A stretch of 60,846 nucleotides of DNA from Candidatus Dadabacteria bacterium (GCA_951812945.1 CATOTB010000003.1:1-60846), one strand, 5' to 3'. Positions 47,981-59,200 are shown, numbered from the stretch's first letter. The notes: a model not told the origin generated them from the letters alone. A program made the numbers and translations.

Positions 47981-49524
47981 TGCAAATACAGAGCGTAACA
48001 CCAGATTTCTTTCAGGGCAGTCCCCTGCCACGGGGTACAGAGCTGGTCGGCTGGTCCGCCCTAGTCCACTCACTCGACGTTGCCGTGCCAGTCCGCAATC
48101 TCTCCTGCGTTTCGCAAAAGCATGTTCGAGGAAGCAGACGAAGCGACGGCGCCTGGAATGTCTACGACAAGAGATATCGCCCCGAATCGACGCTCGAAGG
48201 ACACTTGACCTTCGCAATGCGCCATGAAACGATCGATCTTCTGGTCCTCAAAAGAATTCTCCAAGCGGTCCCCGAAACCACGCTTGTCGAAATGATCCGC
48301 AGCAAGCCGAGAGGGGCCATCGCGCGGAAGATCTGGTTTTTCTTTGAGACTCTAACCGGCAAGCGCCTCGACATCCCAGACGCTCCGGCAGTGACGGCTG
48401 TCGACGCCCTTGATCCGGACCGCTACTATACGGGCGAACGGATGGTTTCACCACGACACCGAGTCCGCAACAATCTTCTGGGTACCGGGGGGCTCTGTCC
48501 CATCATAAGGCGAACTCCAAAACTCGAAAAAATGATTGCTCTTGACCTCTCGGCAAAGACGCGGGATACAATCGGAAAGGTCGGCACGCAACTCATTGCG
48601 CGCGCCGCAAGCTTCGTGTTGCTTGAAGACAGCCGGGCGAGTTTTGAGATCGAGGGAGAACGTCCGCCGGTTAATCGGCTCGAACGATGGGGACGCGCGG
48701 TTATGGAGGCGGGGAAAAGACCCCTCCGCCAAGCGGAAATTTATCGTCTTCACAGCGTTCTGATGGGCGACGACCGGTTCAAAACCACGGGATACAGAAC
48801 CGAAGAAGTGTTTCTGGGCCATCGCAACCGCAACTACGAGCCACTGCCCGAGTTTATAGGCGCACGTCACGACGATGTTGAGTGTGTAATGACCGCACTT
48901 AACGAATGCGGAGACCGTCTGCGCGATTCAGGCGTCGACCCCGTTCTCCATGCCGCCTGCGTGGCATTCGGGTTCGTATACATTCATCCGTTTACCGACG
49001 GAAACGGACGTCTGCACCGCTGCCTGATTCATCAGATCCTGGCAGAGCGCAAATTCACGCCCCCGGAGATGGTATTTCCCGTTTCATCCGTAATGCTGAA
49101 CCGCATAGATGACTACGGAGCTACATTACGGGCGCATTCGGGCCCCCTGATGCAGTTCATATACTGGAGGGCGTTACCGGACGGCAACGTGGAGGTCACA
49201 AACGATACCTCGGATCTCTACCGCTATTACGACTGCACAAACGAGGCGGAATTTCTCTACGACTGTATTCTGCAAACGACAGAATCCGACCTGCCGCGTG
49301 AAATCGACTACCTAAAGCGCCATGACACTGCCGTGAGGCGGATCATAAACGCCTTTGAAATGCCGGGACGGACAGCGGAAGACATCATTATGCTCATTCG
49401 TCGCAACGGGGGAGTTCTTCCCAAGGGGCGCCGCAAAAAAGAATTCGCCAGGCTTACGGAAAGCGAGGTTGCCTCACTTGAAGCTATCGTGGCGGAGGAA
49501 TTTGCCGGTTTTGACCAAGAGTGA
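47980..49524 (+). CDS. Fic-domain AMPylase (class II type, N-terminal inhibitory motif)
   Basis: A 514-residue protein with the Fic motif HPFTDGNGRLHR (His336 to Arg347). The flap and a C-terminal winged-helix-like region follow. An inhibitory motif of class II type, S221-F-E-I-E225-G, lies about 110 residues before it. Its Glu would block productive ATP binding, so activity is likely self-restrained. The N-terminal 150 residues have no obvious family to me (about residues 1-60 may bind DNA). The gene has the AT-rich iteron promoter and no operon neighbour. Fic enzymes modify proteins with AMP or other nucleotides. A growth-control or defence role is possible but not shown. Confidence 0.86.
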   Translation: MQIQSVTPDFFQGSPLPRGTELVGWSALVHSLDVAVPVRNLSCVSQKHVRGSRRSDGAWNVYDKRYRPESTLEGHLTFAMRHETIDLLVLKRILQAVPETTLVEMIRSKPRGAIARKIWFFFETLTGKRLDIPDAPAVTAVDALDPDRYYTGERMVSPRHRVRNNLLGTGGLCPIIRRTPKLEKMIALDLSAKTRDTIGKVGTQLIARAASFVLLEDSRASFEIEGERPPVNRLERWGRAVMEAGKRPLRQAEIYRLHSVLMGDDRFKTTGYRTEEVFLGHRNRNYEPLPEFIGARHDDVECVMTALNECGDRLRDSGVDPVLHAACVAFGFVYIHPFTDGNGRLHRCLIHQILAERKFTPPEMVFPVSSVMLNRIDDYGATLRAHSGPLMQFIYWRALPDGNVEVTNDTSDLYRYYDCTNEAEFLYDCILQTTESDLPREIDYLKRHDTAVRRIINAFEMPGRTAEDIIMLIRRNGGVLPKGRRKKEFARLTESEVASLEAIVAEEFAGFDQE

Positions 49525-49560
49525 AGTCGCCTGAATTCAAGCCGGTTCTTCCATACCGCT

Positions 49561-51237
49561 TTATGAGAGACTATTGCGACTAGCTCCTTTTATAAGCTCG
49601 CGGGCGACTTCAAAAGTCTTTTTGGACACGCTTTTTCCGGCAAGCATCCTGCCGATTTCCACTACCCTCTCTTCTTCACCTAGGGCGTCCACCGAGACCT
49701 CCGTTTCGCCCTCGTCAAACTCCTTTGCCACGAGCAGGTGGGTGTTTGCGAACTTGGCGACCTGGGGAAGGTGGGTTATGCACACGACCTGGCTCCGGTC
49801 CGAGAGATCCTTTATTTTCTTTCCTATGCTCTCGGCCACGACTCCCCCTATCCCCGCATCCACCTCGTCAAATATGAAAATCGAGCCGGCATCGCCCGTG
49901 GAAACAAAGCTTTTAAGCAGAAGCATTATTCTTGAGAGTTCTCCGCCTGAAGCGACCCTGTTAACGGGCCTCGGAGCCTGACCCGGGTTGGCCGAGAAAA
50001 GAAACTGCACGCTGTCACAGCCGTCTGCAGAGAGGTCTTTTTCTGTGAATCCCACCTCAAAGCGGGCGTTTTTAAGTCCCACAGACTCGGCCTGCTCCGA
50101 GAAAAGCTCCTCAAGACGCCTGGCCCCCGCTTTTCTTTTAGCCGATATCGAAGAGGCGGCGACGGAGGTCTTTTCCCGCAGAATATCCCTTTTGCGCTCG
50201 ATTTCCCCCATCATCTCGGCCGAGTTCTCAAGACCATCGAGCTCGGATTCGATCTGCCGCTGTTTTTTTATTATTTCCTCGATCGAGTCCCCGTGCTTTC
50301 TCTTAAGCCTGCCTATCTCCTCAAGCCTCGAGAGTACGTCTTCAAGCCTCTCCGGGTTATGCTCGATTTTCCCCGCAAACTCGCTGAGACCGTAAAAAAC
50401 ATCCTCGGTTTCTATAAGTACTGCTGCGATTCTGTCGCGAAGCTCCCCTAAAGAGGAATCAAGGTCAGAAACCCGCTCAAGATGCGAGAGGGCCTGTTTC
50501 AGAAAGCCAATTGCCGAACTCTCTCCCTCATACACAAGCCCGGTCGCACTTGTGAGCGAAGATGAGAACCTCTCAGAGTTCTCAAGCCTCACTCTCTCAG
50601 CTTCAAGCTCGGAGTCCTCATTCGGCGCGGGGGAGACCTTTTTTATCTCTTCCGCCTGGAACCTGAGGTAATCCTCTTTTTCAGCCCCTTCCCGCTCTTT
50701 TTCTCCGAGAGCCTCAAACTCGCTCTCCGCACGCACAAATTCTGCGTATGCGGCCTTGTATCCGGAGACTTCATGTTCAAGTTTAGAAAAAGCGTCTATA
50801 TAACTTAAATAATTGTTTTTCTTAAGGAGGCTCTGATGTTCATGCTGGCCAAACATGTTAACCAGACCATCGGTCACTTCCGAAAGTGTCCCGAGCGTCA
50901 CTATCGAACCGTTTATATATATCCTGTTCTTCCCGCCCGGATTAAAGACCCTTTTTACGATAAGCTCCCCCTCTCCCTCCCCGATGCCGAAGCGCTCAAG
51001 TCTCTCCCCGACGCCGGAATCGCCCGGAACCTCGAAAAGCGCTTCCACGGATGCCTGTTTATCGCCTGATTTAACCTGCTCCGCGGTAAACCTGTCACCG
51101 AGGATTATGTTTATCGCGTCGACGATCAGGGATTTACCCGTGCCCGTCTCCCCGGTGATTATGTTAAGGTTGTCCCCAAAATTAATGGAAATGTCGTCTA
51201 TTATGGCAAAATTCTTAAGCCTGAGCTCAACAAGCAT
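49561..51237 (-). CDS. recN: DNA repair protein RecN
   Basis: RecN is an SMC-like ATPase acting in recombinational repair of double-strand breaks. The N-terminal Walker A ITGETGTGKS is close to residue 30, a long coiled coil follows (about 150-360), and the C-terminal Walker B/signature region FIFDEVDAGIGG closes the head. The length (558 aa) is normal. It lies 76 bases downstream of proA on the same strand. Confidence 0.94.
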   Translation of the reverse strand: MLVELRLKNFAIIDDISINFGDNLNIITGETGTGKSLIVDAINIILGDRFTAEQVKSGDKQASVEALFEVPGDSGVGERLERFGIGEGEGELIVKRVFNPGGKNRIYINGSIVTLGTLSEVTDGLVNMFGQHEHQSLLKKNNYLSYIDAFSKLEHEVSGYKAAYAEFVRAESEFEALGEKEREGAEKEDYLRFQAEEIKKVSPAPNEDSELEAERVRLENSERFSSSLTSATGLVYEGESSAIGFLKQALSHLERVSDLDSSLGELRDRIAAVLIETEDVFYGLSEFAGKIEHNPERLEDVLSRLEEIGRLKRKHGDSIEEIIKKQRQIESELDGLENSAEMMGEIERKRDILREKTSVAASSISAKRKAGARRLEELFSEQAESVGLKNARFEVGFTEKDLSADGCDSVQFLFSANPGQAPRPVNRVASGGELSRIMLLLKSFVSTGDAGSIFIFDEVDAGIGGVVAESIGKKIKDLSDRSQVVCITHLPQVAKFANTHLLVAKEFDEGETEVSVDALGEEERVVEIGRMLAGKSVSKKTFEVARELIKGASRNSLS

Positions 51238-51313
51238 ATGTCTTTCCGGCCCCCCGAAGGGCCTTTGCGGAACCGGGGCGCTCCGCGAAAATTCTCCCGG
51301 GCCGCCCCGGGGT

Positions 51314-52609
51314 TCAGGTTCTTACCTGGCCGTCCCCTCTTACCACGAACTTAGAGGTCGTGAGTTCCTCAAGCCCCATGGGACCGAACGCGTGCAGTTT
51401 CGAAGTGCTTATGCCTATTTCGGCGCCAAGGCCCAGCTGGAAGCCGTCATTGAACCTGGTCGACGTATTGACCATGACCGCGGAGGAATCCACTTCTTTT
51501 ACGAATTTCTCAGAGTTTTCAGGATATTCCGTAACTATTGCGTCTGTGTGCATGGAGCCGTAAGTCTGTATATGGTCTATGGCCTCATCAATCGTGGGAA
51601 CAACCCTTACGTTTAGGACAAGGTCAAGATACTCCTCGTACCAGTCCTCTTCTGTAGCCGGGGCCACCTGGGGAAGAAGCTCTCTTGTGTTCTCACAGCC
51701 CTTTATCGTGACTCCTTCGGACTCGAGTCTCTCTATGGCGGCGGGCAGAAAGTCGCCGGCCACAGAGGAGTGCACAAGCATGGTCTCCATCGAATTGCAC
51801 ACACCGGGTCTCTGGACCTTCGCGTTTCGGCAGATTTCCTCGGCCATCGCCAGATCGGCGTGCTCATCCACGTAGACGTGGCAGACACCCTTATAGTGCT
51901 TCAGCACGGGTATACGGGAGTTCTCGGCGACAAACCGTATCAGGCCCTCCCCTCCCCTTGGGATAATAAGATCTATTTTGTCTTCGAGCTTGAGCATCTC
52001 GGTCACGACTTCCCTGTCGGCAACCGGAACAACCTGTGCAGTGTAGGGAGAAAGACCGCTTTGGGAAAGGGAATCGGCCATAAGCCGGGAAATGGCCAGG
52101 TTGGATCTTATCGTTTCAGAACCGCCGCGGAGGATCACGGAATTGCCCGATTTGACGCAGAGTCCCGCGGCATCGGCCGTCACCCCGGGCCTTGACTCGT
52201 AAATGATTCCTATAACGCCGAGAGGGATCCTTTTTTTCTCAACCGAAATCCCGTTCGGCCTGTCCCACTTAGCCGATATCTTGCCCACGGGGTCGGGAAG
52301 CTCCGCTATCTCCCGAAGCCCGTCGGCCAGGGCACTTATCCTCGAAGGGGTAAGCCTCAGGCGGTCGACAAGGGCGGCCGAGAGGCCTTTTTCCTCGGCG
52401 TCGGAAATGTCCTTCGCGTTCTCTGTGAGCAGACTGTCGGTTTCCCCTGCCAGAAGTCCCGCAAAGCGCAGAAGAAAGTCGTTTTTCTGAGAAGACGGGG
52501 CGGAAGCCAGAGTCCTTGAGGCTTTTCTTGAATTCTCCGCGATACCGCCGATCAGCTCCGCAGGGCTCATTGAGTCAAAAGACCCCGATTCATCGTTTGA
52601 AAGAGACAT
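51314..52609 (-). CDS. proA: Gamma-glutamyl phosphate reductase
   Basis: ProA reduces gamma-glutamyl phosphate to glutamate semialdehyde in proline synthesis. Aldehyde dehydrogenase fold, with the cofactor loop LRGGSETIRSN and the catalytic Cys in RPGVCNSMETMLVH. The length (431 aa) is normal. proB is not adjacent in the window. Upstream of recN. Confidence 0.95.
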   Translation of the reverse strand: MSLSNDESGSFDSMSPAELIGGIAENSRKASRTLASAPSSQKNDFLLRFAGLLAGETDSLLTENAKDISDAEEKGLSAALVDRLRLTPSRISALADGLREIAELPDPVGKISAKWDRPNGISVEKKRIPLGVIGIIYESRPGVTADAAGLCVKSGNSVILRGGSETIRSNLAISRLMADSLSQSGLSPYTAQVVPVADREVVTEMLKLEDKIDLIIPRGGEGLIRFVAENSRIPVLKHYKGVCHVYVDEHADLAMAEEICRNAKVQRPGVCNSMETMLVHSSVAGDFLPAAIERLESEGVTIKGCENTRELLPQVAPATEEDWYEEYLDLVLNVRVVPTIDEAIDHIQTYGSMHTDAIVTEYPENSEKFVKEVDSSAVMVNTSTRFNDGFQLGLGAEIGISTSKLHAFGPMGLEELTTSKFVVRGDGQVRT

Positions 52610-52706
52610 CTTTGTTTCTCAGAAAAACTTTAACGCAATCTTATTATTATGATCCATAACCGCAAATAACGGAAGCGGCTACGGAGAGAAGGCGCCCGGG
52701 TTTCCC

Positions 52707-53309
52707 TTATCCCATGTTCACCGTGTCGCGCGCGATCAGGTAATCGAGTATCTGCTGCTTGCACTCCTCGAGCGAGTGTTTCTCCGTGTCGACCACGATC
52801 TCTGGGTTCGAAGGCTCTTCGTACGGGTCGTCAATTCCCGTAAATCCCTTTATGACCCCCTCTCTGGCCTTCTTGTAAAGCCCCTTTACGTCCCGCTGCT
52901 CGCACTGCTCAACGGAGCAGTCGACGAATACTTCAATGAATTCTCCCTCTTCCACAAGCTCCCTTATGGCGTCACGGTCGGCGCGGTAGGGAGAAACGAA
53001 AGCTGAGAGCACCAAAACTCCCGCGTCCATGAAAAGCTTCGACACTTCCCCTATTCTCCTTATGTTCTCCTCGCGGTCCTCGGCGGAAAAACCGAGGTCC
53101 TTGCAGAGACCCATTCTCACGTTATCTCCGTCCAGTATGTAGGTGCGGTGGTTTCTCTGTATAAGTTCCTTTTCAAGTTCGTTTGCAAGAGTGGATTTCC
53201 CGGAACTCGGTAGTCCCGTGAACCAGAGAATCAAAGAACCGTGGCCGTTTAGCCTTCTTCTGTCCTCTTTAGTTATTTCATGCTGATGGGGAATAACAAA
53301 CCTTTCCAT
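52707..53309 (-). CDS. cysC: Adenylylsulfate kinase
   Basis: CysC phosphorylates APS to PAPS using ATP. It has P-loop GLPSSGKST (32-40), LDGDNVR, the FVSPYRADRD segment and GFTGIDDPYEEP. It is 200 residues long. No cysD, cysN or PAPS reductase gene is near, so it may serve sulfation rather than assimilation. It begins at 53309, after a long non-coding region. Confidence 0.94.
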   Translation of the reverse strand: MERFVIPHQHEITKEDRRRLNGHGSLILWFTGLPSSGKSTLANELEKELIQRNHRTYILDGDNVRMGLCKDLGFSAEDREENIRRIGEVSKLFMDAGVLVLSAFVSPYRADRDAIRELVEEGEFIEVFVDCSVEQCEQRDVKGLYKKAREGVIKGFTGIDDPYEEPSNPEIVVDTEKHSLEECKQQILDYLIARDTVNMG

Positions 53310-53927
53310 TTATGCTGCCTCCAAGATTGTAAGATTCGGATATGATTTAAAAAAGACGAGGAAAAGCAACCCAATGAGGTTAAGCTTTTCGCGCTAATTC
53401 CTTTTTCCTCTAAAACCCCTTGGGGCAACATTATACAGGACGAAAACAGGGATTGTCCACATTAAAAAGGCCGGGTGATCAAGAAACCGCGGCGATACGT
53501 CCGGAGAGGGTATCAACCCTCTTTGGGGAAGCTTTTCCACTTAACCGCGGAGAGGAGGGTCAGGAGAAAAAAAAGGAATCCGAACGAGAACACGCCCCCC
53601 CTGCGGGGCTCTGCAGAAAATAATCTGAACTTGCTCATAGCACTAAAACCGCTTCGAGCTTTGCCCCCAAAGAAGTTAATATCCTCCACATCTGAAGCGA
53701 GGTTCCGTCGCGGGGAGAGGCGTGCGACTGCCGTTTTAAGCGCAGCTGCAGCCGCCGCGCACGGAGTGCGTCTCAGACCGCCCTCCTCGCAATTCGCTAC
53801 GGACGTTATATAACAAACCCTTGATTCTTGATACCGTAATAATTAGAATCTAGTTTTGAAACCGGTTGCGGGGTTTTCTCAAGCAGTCCCCGCCTGATAA
53901 CCGGAATCTGGTTTTCCGGAGTGATTT
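53310..53927. other. 618-base gene-free region between cysC and the RHH gene
   Basis: I see no supported gene. The right half is rich in CpG and short repeats such as GCAGCTGCAGCCGCC (about 53742-53756), and the centre has a long purine run (GAGGAGGGTCAGGAG followed by A-rich). A structured RNA is possible, but no RNase P, tmRNA or SRP consensus is visible. Confidence 0.35.
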
Positions 53928-54365
53928 ATGGCTTCCGCCCGCAAAGGCAAGCTTCTGAGTTTCAGACTCCCCGAGAGTGATTACAACTACGTACGTTCCA
54001 CCGCCGAGCGAAAAGCGATAAACATAAGCGAATTCATAAGAATAGCTATAGAAAAGACCCGGAGGAAACCCGGAGACAGCGAACCTACCCTGACGGAGGT
54101 GGTCGCTTATTTGAAAAAACTCACCGCTTCCCAGAGAGACAAGATTCTGGACAGTGCGGAAGGCAGTCAGAAAAGGAAAATCAGATCTTTCATAACAGAC
54201 ACAGTCTCCCGGGAACCAGGCATTAAGGGGAAAAAGCTCTGTGAGATGGTAAGCAGGGAATTTGGCCTGCCGATCACCCTGGATCTCAAGCACAATGTAT
54301 ATCTTAGAATAAAAAGCATCAGAAGAAGAAAGAACCTCGTAGAGAAACTTGAAAAGGAATACTAG
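53928..54365 (+). CDS. Ribbon-helix-helix-like DNA-binding protein
   Basis: A 145-residue basic protein. The N-terminus ([32 protein letters not shown]) fits an RHH fold as in MetJ/Arc regulators. The C-terminal part ([36 protein letters not shown]) has two more helical basic segments. No toxin gene is adjacent. Target unknown. Possibly autoregulated or a nucleoid-associated regulator; the call rests on the RHH segment alone. Confidence 0.6.
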   Translation: MASARKGKLLSFRLPESDYNYVRSTAERKAINISEFIRIAIEKTRRKPGDSEPTLTEVVAYLKKLTASQRDKILDSAEGSQKRKIRSFITDTVSREPGIKGKKLCEMVSREFGLPITLDLKHNVYLRIKSIRRRKNLVEKLEKEY

Positions 54366-54466
54366 ATACGGGATCCAGTTCCCCCCGAAGCGGCGAAACC
54401 CGTTTTAAACCCCGCCGCGAAGTTAAGAATCAAGCAGTTATTTCGCACACAAATGGAGGCAGAAAA

Positions 54467-54886
54467 ATGGAAAAAACATTATCGATAGTAAAACCCGACG
54501 GAGTCGGAGGAAACCTGATCGGAGAGGTTCTCCGAAGGTTCGAGCAGAACGGAATAAGCGCAGTAGCGCTCAAGATGATACACCTCTCGAAAAAACAGGC
54601 CGAGGGATTCTACCACGTACACAGGGAAAGGCCTTTTTTCTCGAGCCTCACGGACTTCATGTCCTCGGGACCTTGCGTGGTGATGGTTCTTGAGGGAGAA
54701 GGGGCCATCTCGAGGGTAAGGGCCATCATGGGAGCCACGAACCCCGAGGAAGCGGAGCCCGGAACCATAAGAAAAGATTTCGCATCCGGCATAGAAAAAA
54801 ACATAGTACACGGGTCAGATTCCCCCGAATCGGCCGCCTACGAAATAGGATATTTTTTCAGCGAGCTTGAAATAAACAGCCGGTAA
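54467..54886 (+). CDS. ndk: Nucleoside diphosphate kinase
   Basis: Ndk transfers phosphate among NTPs via a phosphohistidine, His115 in [12 protein letters not shown]. The N-terminus [10 protein letters not shown] and the loop [19 protein letters not shown] are typical. It is 139 residues long. A GGAGG ribosome site precedes ATG 54467. holA follows after 44 bases. Confidence 0.97.
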   Translation: MEKTLSIVKPDGVGGNLIGEVLRRFEQNGISAVALKMIHLSKKQAEGFYHVHRERPFFSSLTDFMSSGPCVVMVLEGEGAISRVRAIMGATNPEEAEPGTIRKDFASGIEKNIVHGSDSPESAAYEIGYFFSELEINSR

Positions 54887-54930
54887 GGCTCCGCCCGCGG
54901 GCCCCTTCGGCCGAGGAGAAAAAGCAGGCA

Positions 54931-55893
54931 GTGTCTCAAGAGAAAAACAAAGACATCCATCCGGTCACCGTACTTAAAAGCTCACAGCATCTTCTGGCCG
55001 AAGAGTTCATCGAGAAACTTAAAGAAGAGCTCTCGGCCGCTTCCCCCAAGCTTCTTTTTGAAAGCAGGAACCTCGATGACGTGTCCCTCCCGGAAATACT
55101 CGAGGACGCGCGGACCCTGCCCATGTTCCACGAGAAGAAACTGATCGCGGTCAAGGGATACGACGGCCTGGGAAAATACGATCTTGATCTGCTCGGCAAT
55201 TACGCCGCGGCTCCCGCTTCTTTCTCCGTTCTGGTCCTGCTCTCCGGGGGATCCCGAAAAAGCAAGGCGAAACCCGCAAAGAGTATAAGGCTCGTTGACC
55301 TTGACAGGGGCGCCAATACCGAGCGGGAGATAAGACGCCTCGCGGAGAGACTCGGAATGTCCCTTGCCCCGGGAGCTGTCGGTTTCATAAAGACCATGCT
55401 CGGCGAAGACATGAACCTCGTTAGAAACGAGCTTGAGAAAATATCCCTCTACGTTGACGGGGGAAAATCCATAGGCGAGGAGGATTTGCGGGGGCTTATG
55501 GAAAAACGGAGCACCGAGAACGTGTTCTCCCTCTCAACGGCGCTTTCAAACAGGGACCTGCGGGGGTCTCTCAGGATACTGCGGGAACTTGAGAGAAACA
55601 GGGAAGACCCCCTCTCCATCCTCTACATGATAGCCTGGAGATTCCGCCAGATATTCAAGGTCTCTCAATTCCTTCGGGAAGGAAAATCGGACGAAGGAAT
55701 CGCGAAAGCCATCAAGACGTCCCGCGGGGCGGTCTTTTACCTGAAAAAAAGCGTGCGCAACTTCAGGGAAAACGATCTCGGCAGGATACTGGGTCTCATA
55801 GAGGAAACGGACTACGGAATGAAAAACAGTTCCGGGAACAATTACATACTTCTTGAGAAACTTCTTCTGGGAATCTGCTCGCGGAGAGCCTAA
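54931..55893 (+). CDS. holA: DNA polymerase III delta subunit
   Basis: HolA is the clamp-loader subunit that opens the beta clamp. The GTG start at 54931 gives 320 residues. It has an AAA+-like fold without Walker motifs, with the P-loop-less beginning FIEKLKEELSAASPKLLFES, the LPMFHEKKLIAVKGYDGL segment, and a C-terminal helical domain containing SILYMIAWRFRQIFKVSQF. It overlaps rpsT by 4 bases at the end (convergent). Confidence 0.9.
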   Translation: MSQEKNKDIHPVTVLKSSQHLLAEEFIEKLKEELSAASPKLLFESRNLDDVSLPEILEDARTLPMFHEKKLIAVKGYDGLGKYDLDLLGNYAAAPASFSVLVLLSGGSRKSKAKPAKSIRLVDLDRGANTEREIRRLAERLGMSLAPGAVGFIKTMLGEDMNLVRNELEKISLYVDGGKSIGEEDLRGLMEKRSTENVFSLSTALSNRDLRGSLRILRELERNREDPLSILYMIAWRFRQIFKVSQFLREGKSDEGIAKAIKTSRGAVFYLKKSVRNFRENDLGRILGLIEETDYGMKNSSGNNYILLEKLLLGICSRRA

Positions 55894-56171
55894 GAACCAG
55901 CGCTTTGGCTGAGATCCGAAAGCTTCTTTGAGAACCTCGATACGTATCTCGAGGCTTTTTTCCTGTGAATAACCCCTTTCGTGGCAGCCTTGTCGGTAAG
56001 AGAAACCAGTTCCTTGAGAAGAGCCTGGGATTTTTCGAGATCCTCGCTCCCAAGAGCTTCGGAGTAACGCTTGATCTTGGTCTTGAGAGTGGATGTCACG
56101 AACCTGTTTCTCTCTCGTCTTTTGAGGCTCTGGCGATGTTGTTTCTGCGCCGATTTCGTTCTAAGGCTCAT
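55890..56171 (-). CDS. rpsT: 30S ribosomal protein S20
   Basis: S20 binds 16S rRNA early in 30S assembly. The basic helical protein (93 aa) has the family start with RTKSAQKQHRQSLKRRERNR (as in S20) and the central TLKTKIKRYSEAL. It is convergent with holA, and its end overlaps it by 4 bases. It lies 70 bases downstream of the giant surface-protein gene. Confidence 0.95.
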   Translation of the reverse strand: MSLRTKSAQKQHRQSLKRRERNRFVTSTLKTKIKRYSEALGSEDLEKSQALLKELVSLTDKAATKGVIHRKKASRYVSRFSKKLSDLSQSAGS

Positions 56172-56240
56172 AAAAATCCTCCGGGGTTTACAAATTGAAG
56201 GTCAAATTCTACATCTTCTAGGCTTGTTGTCAACCGGGTA

Positions 56241-59200
56241 TCAAATACGAGGGATTTGCGCTGTACAGGTAACGGAAGATCGATTGTTTTCTTCCTGGTC
56301 TTTCTCCAGACGTCTTTTAAGCGAGACCGCAAGAACAAGGAGCAGCATTGCGAGCAGCAGACCGGACGCTCCTCCGCTTCCGCTTCCTCCCATGGCGCAG
56401 CCTCCGCCCCCGTCGCTTTCACCCATCGGCGGCGGCTCCATCGGTTCTTCCGGCTCCATCGGTTCTTCCGGCTTCATCGGTTCTTCCGGCTTCATCGGTT
56501 CTTCCGGCTTCATCGGTTCTTCCGGCTTCATCGGTTCTTCCGGCTTCATCGGCTCTTCCGGCTCCATCGGCTCTTCCGGCTCTTCCTCCGCAACGTAACC
56601 GGAACCCACTATGTATACGCGGCTTTCATCCCCGTCCGGGGGAATTCCCACCCTCACGGCGTAGCCCCTTACGGGCAAGCCGTCTTCCGTGTATTCAAAG
56701 ATCTCTTCAATATGATCTACTTGCCTGCGCTCCTGCTCCCTGCTCCTGTCCCCGCCGTCGAATATCACTTTCCCCGTCTCCTCATCCATGATGTAAACAT
56801 AGACTTCCCCTTCTCTCCACGGCCCATCCTCAGCCCGGAGAGTTCCCCGAAACTGCGCCGGGTCCATTTCATCCCTGTAGGCTTCTTTTAGGGCGCTTGC
56901 CGCGTTCTCAACGAATCCCATCAGATCTTCGTCGGTATTCACATCCCCCGCCGGGGTTTGGGGTCCCTCGATCGTCTTACCTTCTTCTCTAAAAGGTTCT
57001 ACTTCCTGGGGATCTCCATTAAAACCCCCCACAAGGATGAACTCATCTTCTTTGAGGGCCAGGGGAGCTTGAGGGGCGGAGAACTTGCGGGCGTAACCGT
57101 TTCTCTCTCTCTCGTACACTATGGGACATACCTCTTCCATACCCAGAGTCAGCACTGACTCTCCTCCTTCGCAGGAAAGAACCCCGGACCAGTCCATCTC
57201 CTCGGCTTCCCTCTTGGTGGCGTGGAAGTACACGCCGCCCTTTCCGGTGAGAACAACAAAGTAGATGGGGCTGGGACTGGAGCTGTTGTTATTCCAGTCT
57301 CCTTCCTCCCTGAATTCCTCAAGGAGGCTTAGCGTATCTTCGAAGGTCTCCAGTTCCTCTATTTGCTCCGCCGCGTACTCTACGAAACTCCGGAGACGCT
57401 GAGGATCATCGTTCACGTCGGAAACGGTGCGTATCTCTTCTTCCTCTTCCGGATCAGGAGTAGTAGGAGTAGTGGGAGTAGTAGGAGTAGTAGGAGTAGT
57501 GGTCCGAGGCGGCGTGGTGGTCACCGGCGGAGGCGGACCGTGGGTCACCCGTCGGGCGCGGACGAAGCCCGCGGAGTTGCCCGCGATGTCCACCACGGCG
57601 CGGCCCGCGATGCTCTCAAGAGAGGTGTCGTCTACGTAGCCGAGGTAAGTCAGTTCCATCCCGTCGCCCGGGTTGATGTTCTCACCAAAGGTCAGGATCA
57701 CTTGTCTGCCCATTACCCGGGCGGCGGTGGGATCCAGGGATCCCGAGTGGCTAACGGTGGTTGTGAACCGAAGAGCGAACCTACCCAAACCCGGCATGAC
57801 GCTCTCGTCAAGGAGTTCGTTATAAGTCATGATCAGAGTCTGCGTCGGTCCCCCACTCGTGTCCGCCGTCGCGGCCACAAGCCTCGGCGCCGCGGTGTCC
57901 CTGGGCTGCATCGTCGGCGAGTCCCTGGTCACGACCCGTATCTGGAAATTCGTCTCGTCGCTCCGCTCTGCGCTCCCGTCGTCGCGGCCGTACACCGCGT
58001 ACGTCATGTTGTAGGTCCCCTGGGTCATGTCCCCCGGGACCACGCCGAGCGCCAACCGCCGCTCGCCGGCGGCTTCTGCCCCCTGCTGCCATGTGAGCCC
58101 GTCCGGCAGCGTTATCTGGGCACCATCACTGATGGGCCCCTGGTTCAGGTAGTAGAGGAGCGGGTCCACACCCCCCGTGGCGTCCGGCAGGGTCAAGGAA
58201 TACGACGATGTGGCGCCCGTGTAGACCGTCAGATCCGAAACGGTGCCGGTGAACTGCGGGGGGCCGCCCTTGGCCGGAGCCTCGCTGTAGATGGCGGATA
58301 GCCCGGAGAACGTCGCCACCGGGTTTTCCGCGGCGTCACGCAGCGGGCCGGTGCCCGGCGTATAGCCCACCTGGAACGTCACGTTGTACGCAAGATCATG
58401 CGACAGGGTAAGCGTGAGCACGTCGAAGGCGATCGCGGCGGCGGTGATGTCATAGGAAAAGCCCTCCTGGTTCTCGAAGGTAAAATCCTCCGGATGCGGC
58501 GGCGACGACGGCGCTAGCGCCTCGTCGAAGGCGACGGTCACCGTCCGCCCGGAGAACCGGGCCTGCCTGGCCGTGGGCGCCGTGCAGTCTCCCACGAGGC
58601 TGACATCCGCCGTGCGGGTGAAGTTCGGCACCGGGTTCCCGGCGGCGTTCCGCAACTTCCTGTTGTCCCCCACCGAGTCGCCGACGTAGGCCACCGTGAC
58701 ACTCTCGTCCGCGGTGACCGCCGTGGCCAAAGTCAGCACGAGCGCGCCGTCGGAGACCGCGAGCGGCACCACCGGCGGCTCCGCGGCCGGGTCCCCGGCC
58801 GCCAGATTACGCTCGGTGCCGTCGACCGCGACGGTGATCCCGGATCCGTCGGTGGCAGGCAGCACCGGCTCGTTAAAGGTGACGGTCACGGTATCCCCGC
58901 AGCCGTTGACCCGGGCGCCGGTAGCCCGGGCCGGCGTGACGTCATCCACGTAGCTGACGCGGAACCGCTTCCTTACACTCTTCTCGGTCATGTCCTTCGT
59001 CGCCGTGATCCTGACCCAGAACGTGAAGGGATTGGACGGCTTCGGCGAGAGACCGGCCAGTTCGTAGCTGAACTTGGTCCTGAAGGACAGGAAGGAGGGC
59101 GGATTGACGTTTGGTGGTAATGGAGTTGGAGGGGTCAGGGTATCCTTTTTCGGATATCCATCGTGCCACACGACCGCCAGTTCGCTCGTTTCGGTTGCGA

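Noticed and set aside
53420..53813. Two overlapping plus-strand ORFs (67 and 112 codons) between cysC and the RHH gene
   Set aside because: They overlap each other, are low-complexity and Arg/Lys-rich, and lack ribosome sites and homologues I recognise.
56439..56582. A CRISPR array (regular short repeats)
   Set aside because: The 18-bp units are tandem, without spacers, and encode a Pro/Glu repeat in frame.
57363..58301. A 312-codon plus-strand Arg-rich ORF
   Set aside because: It is an antisense by-product of the GC-rich surface-protein gene.
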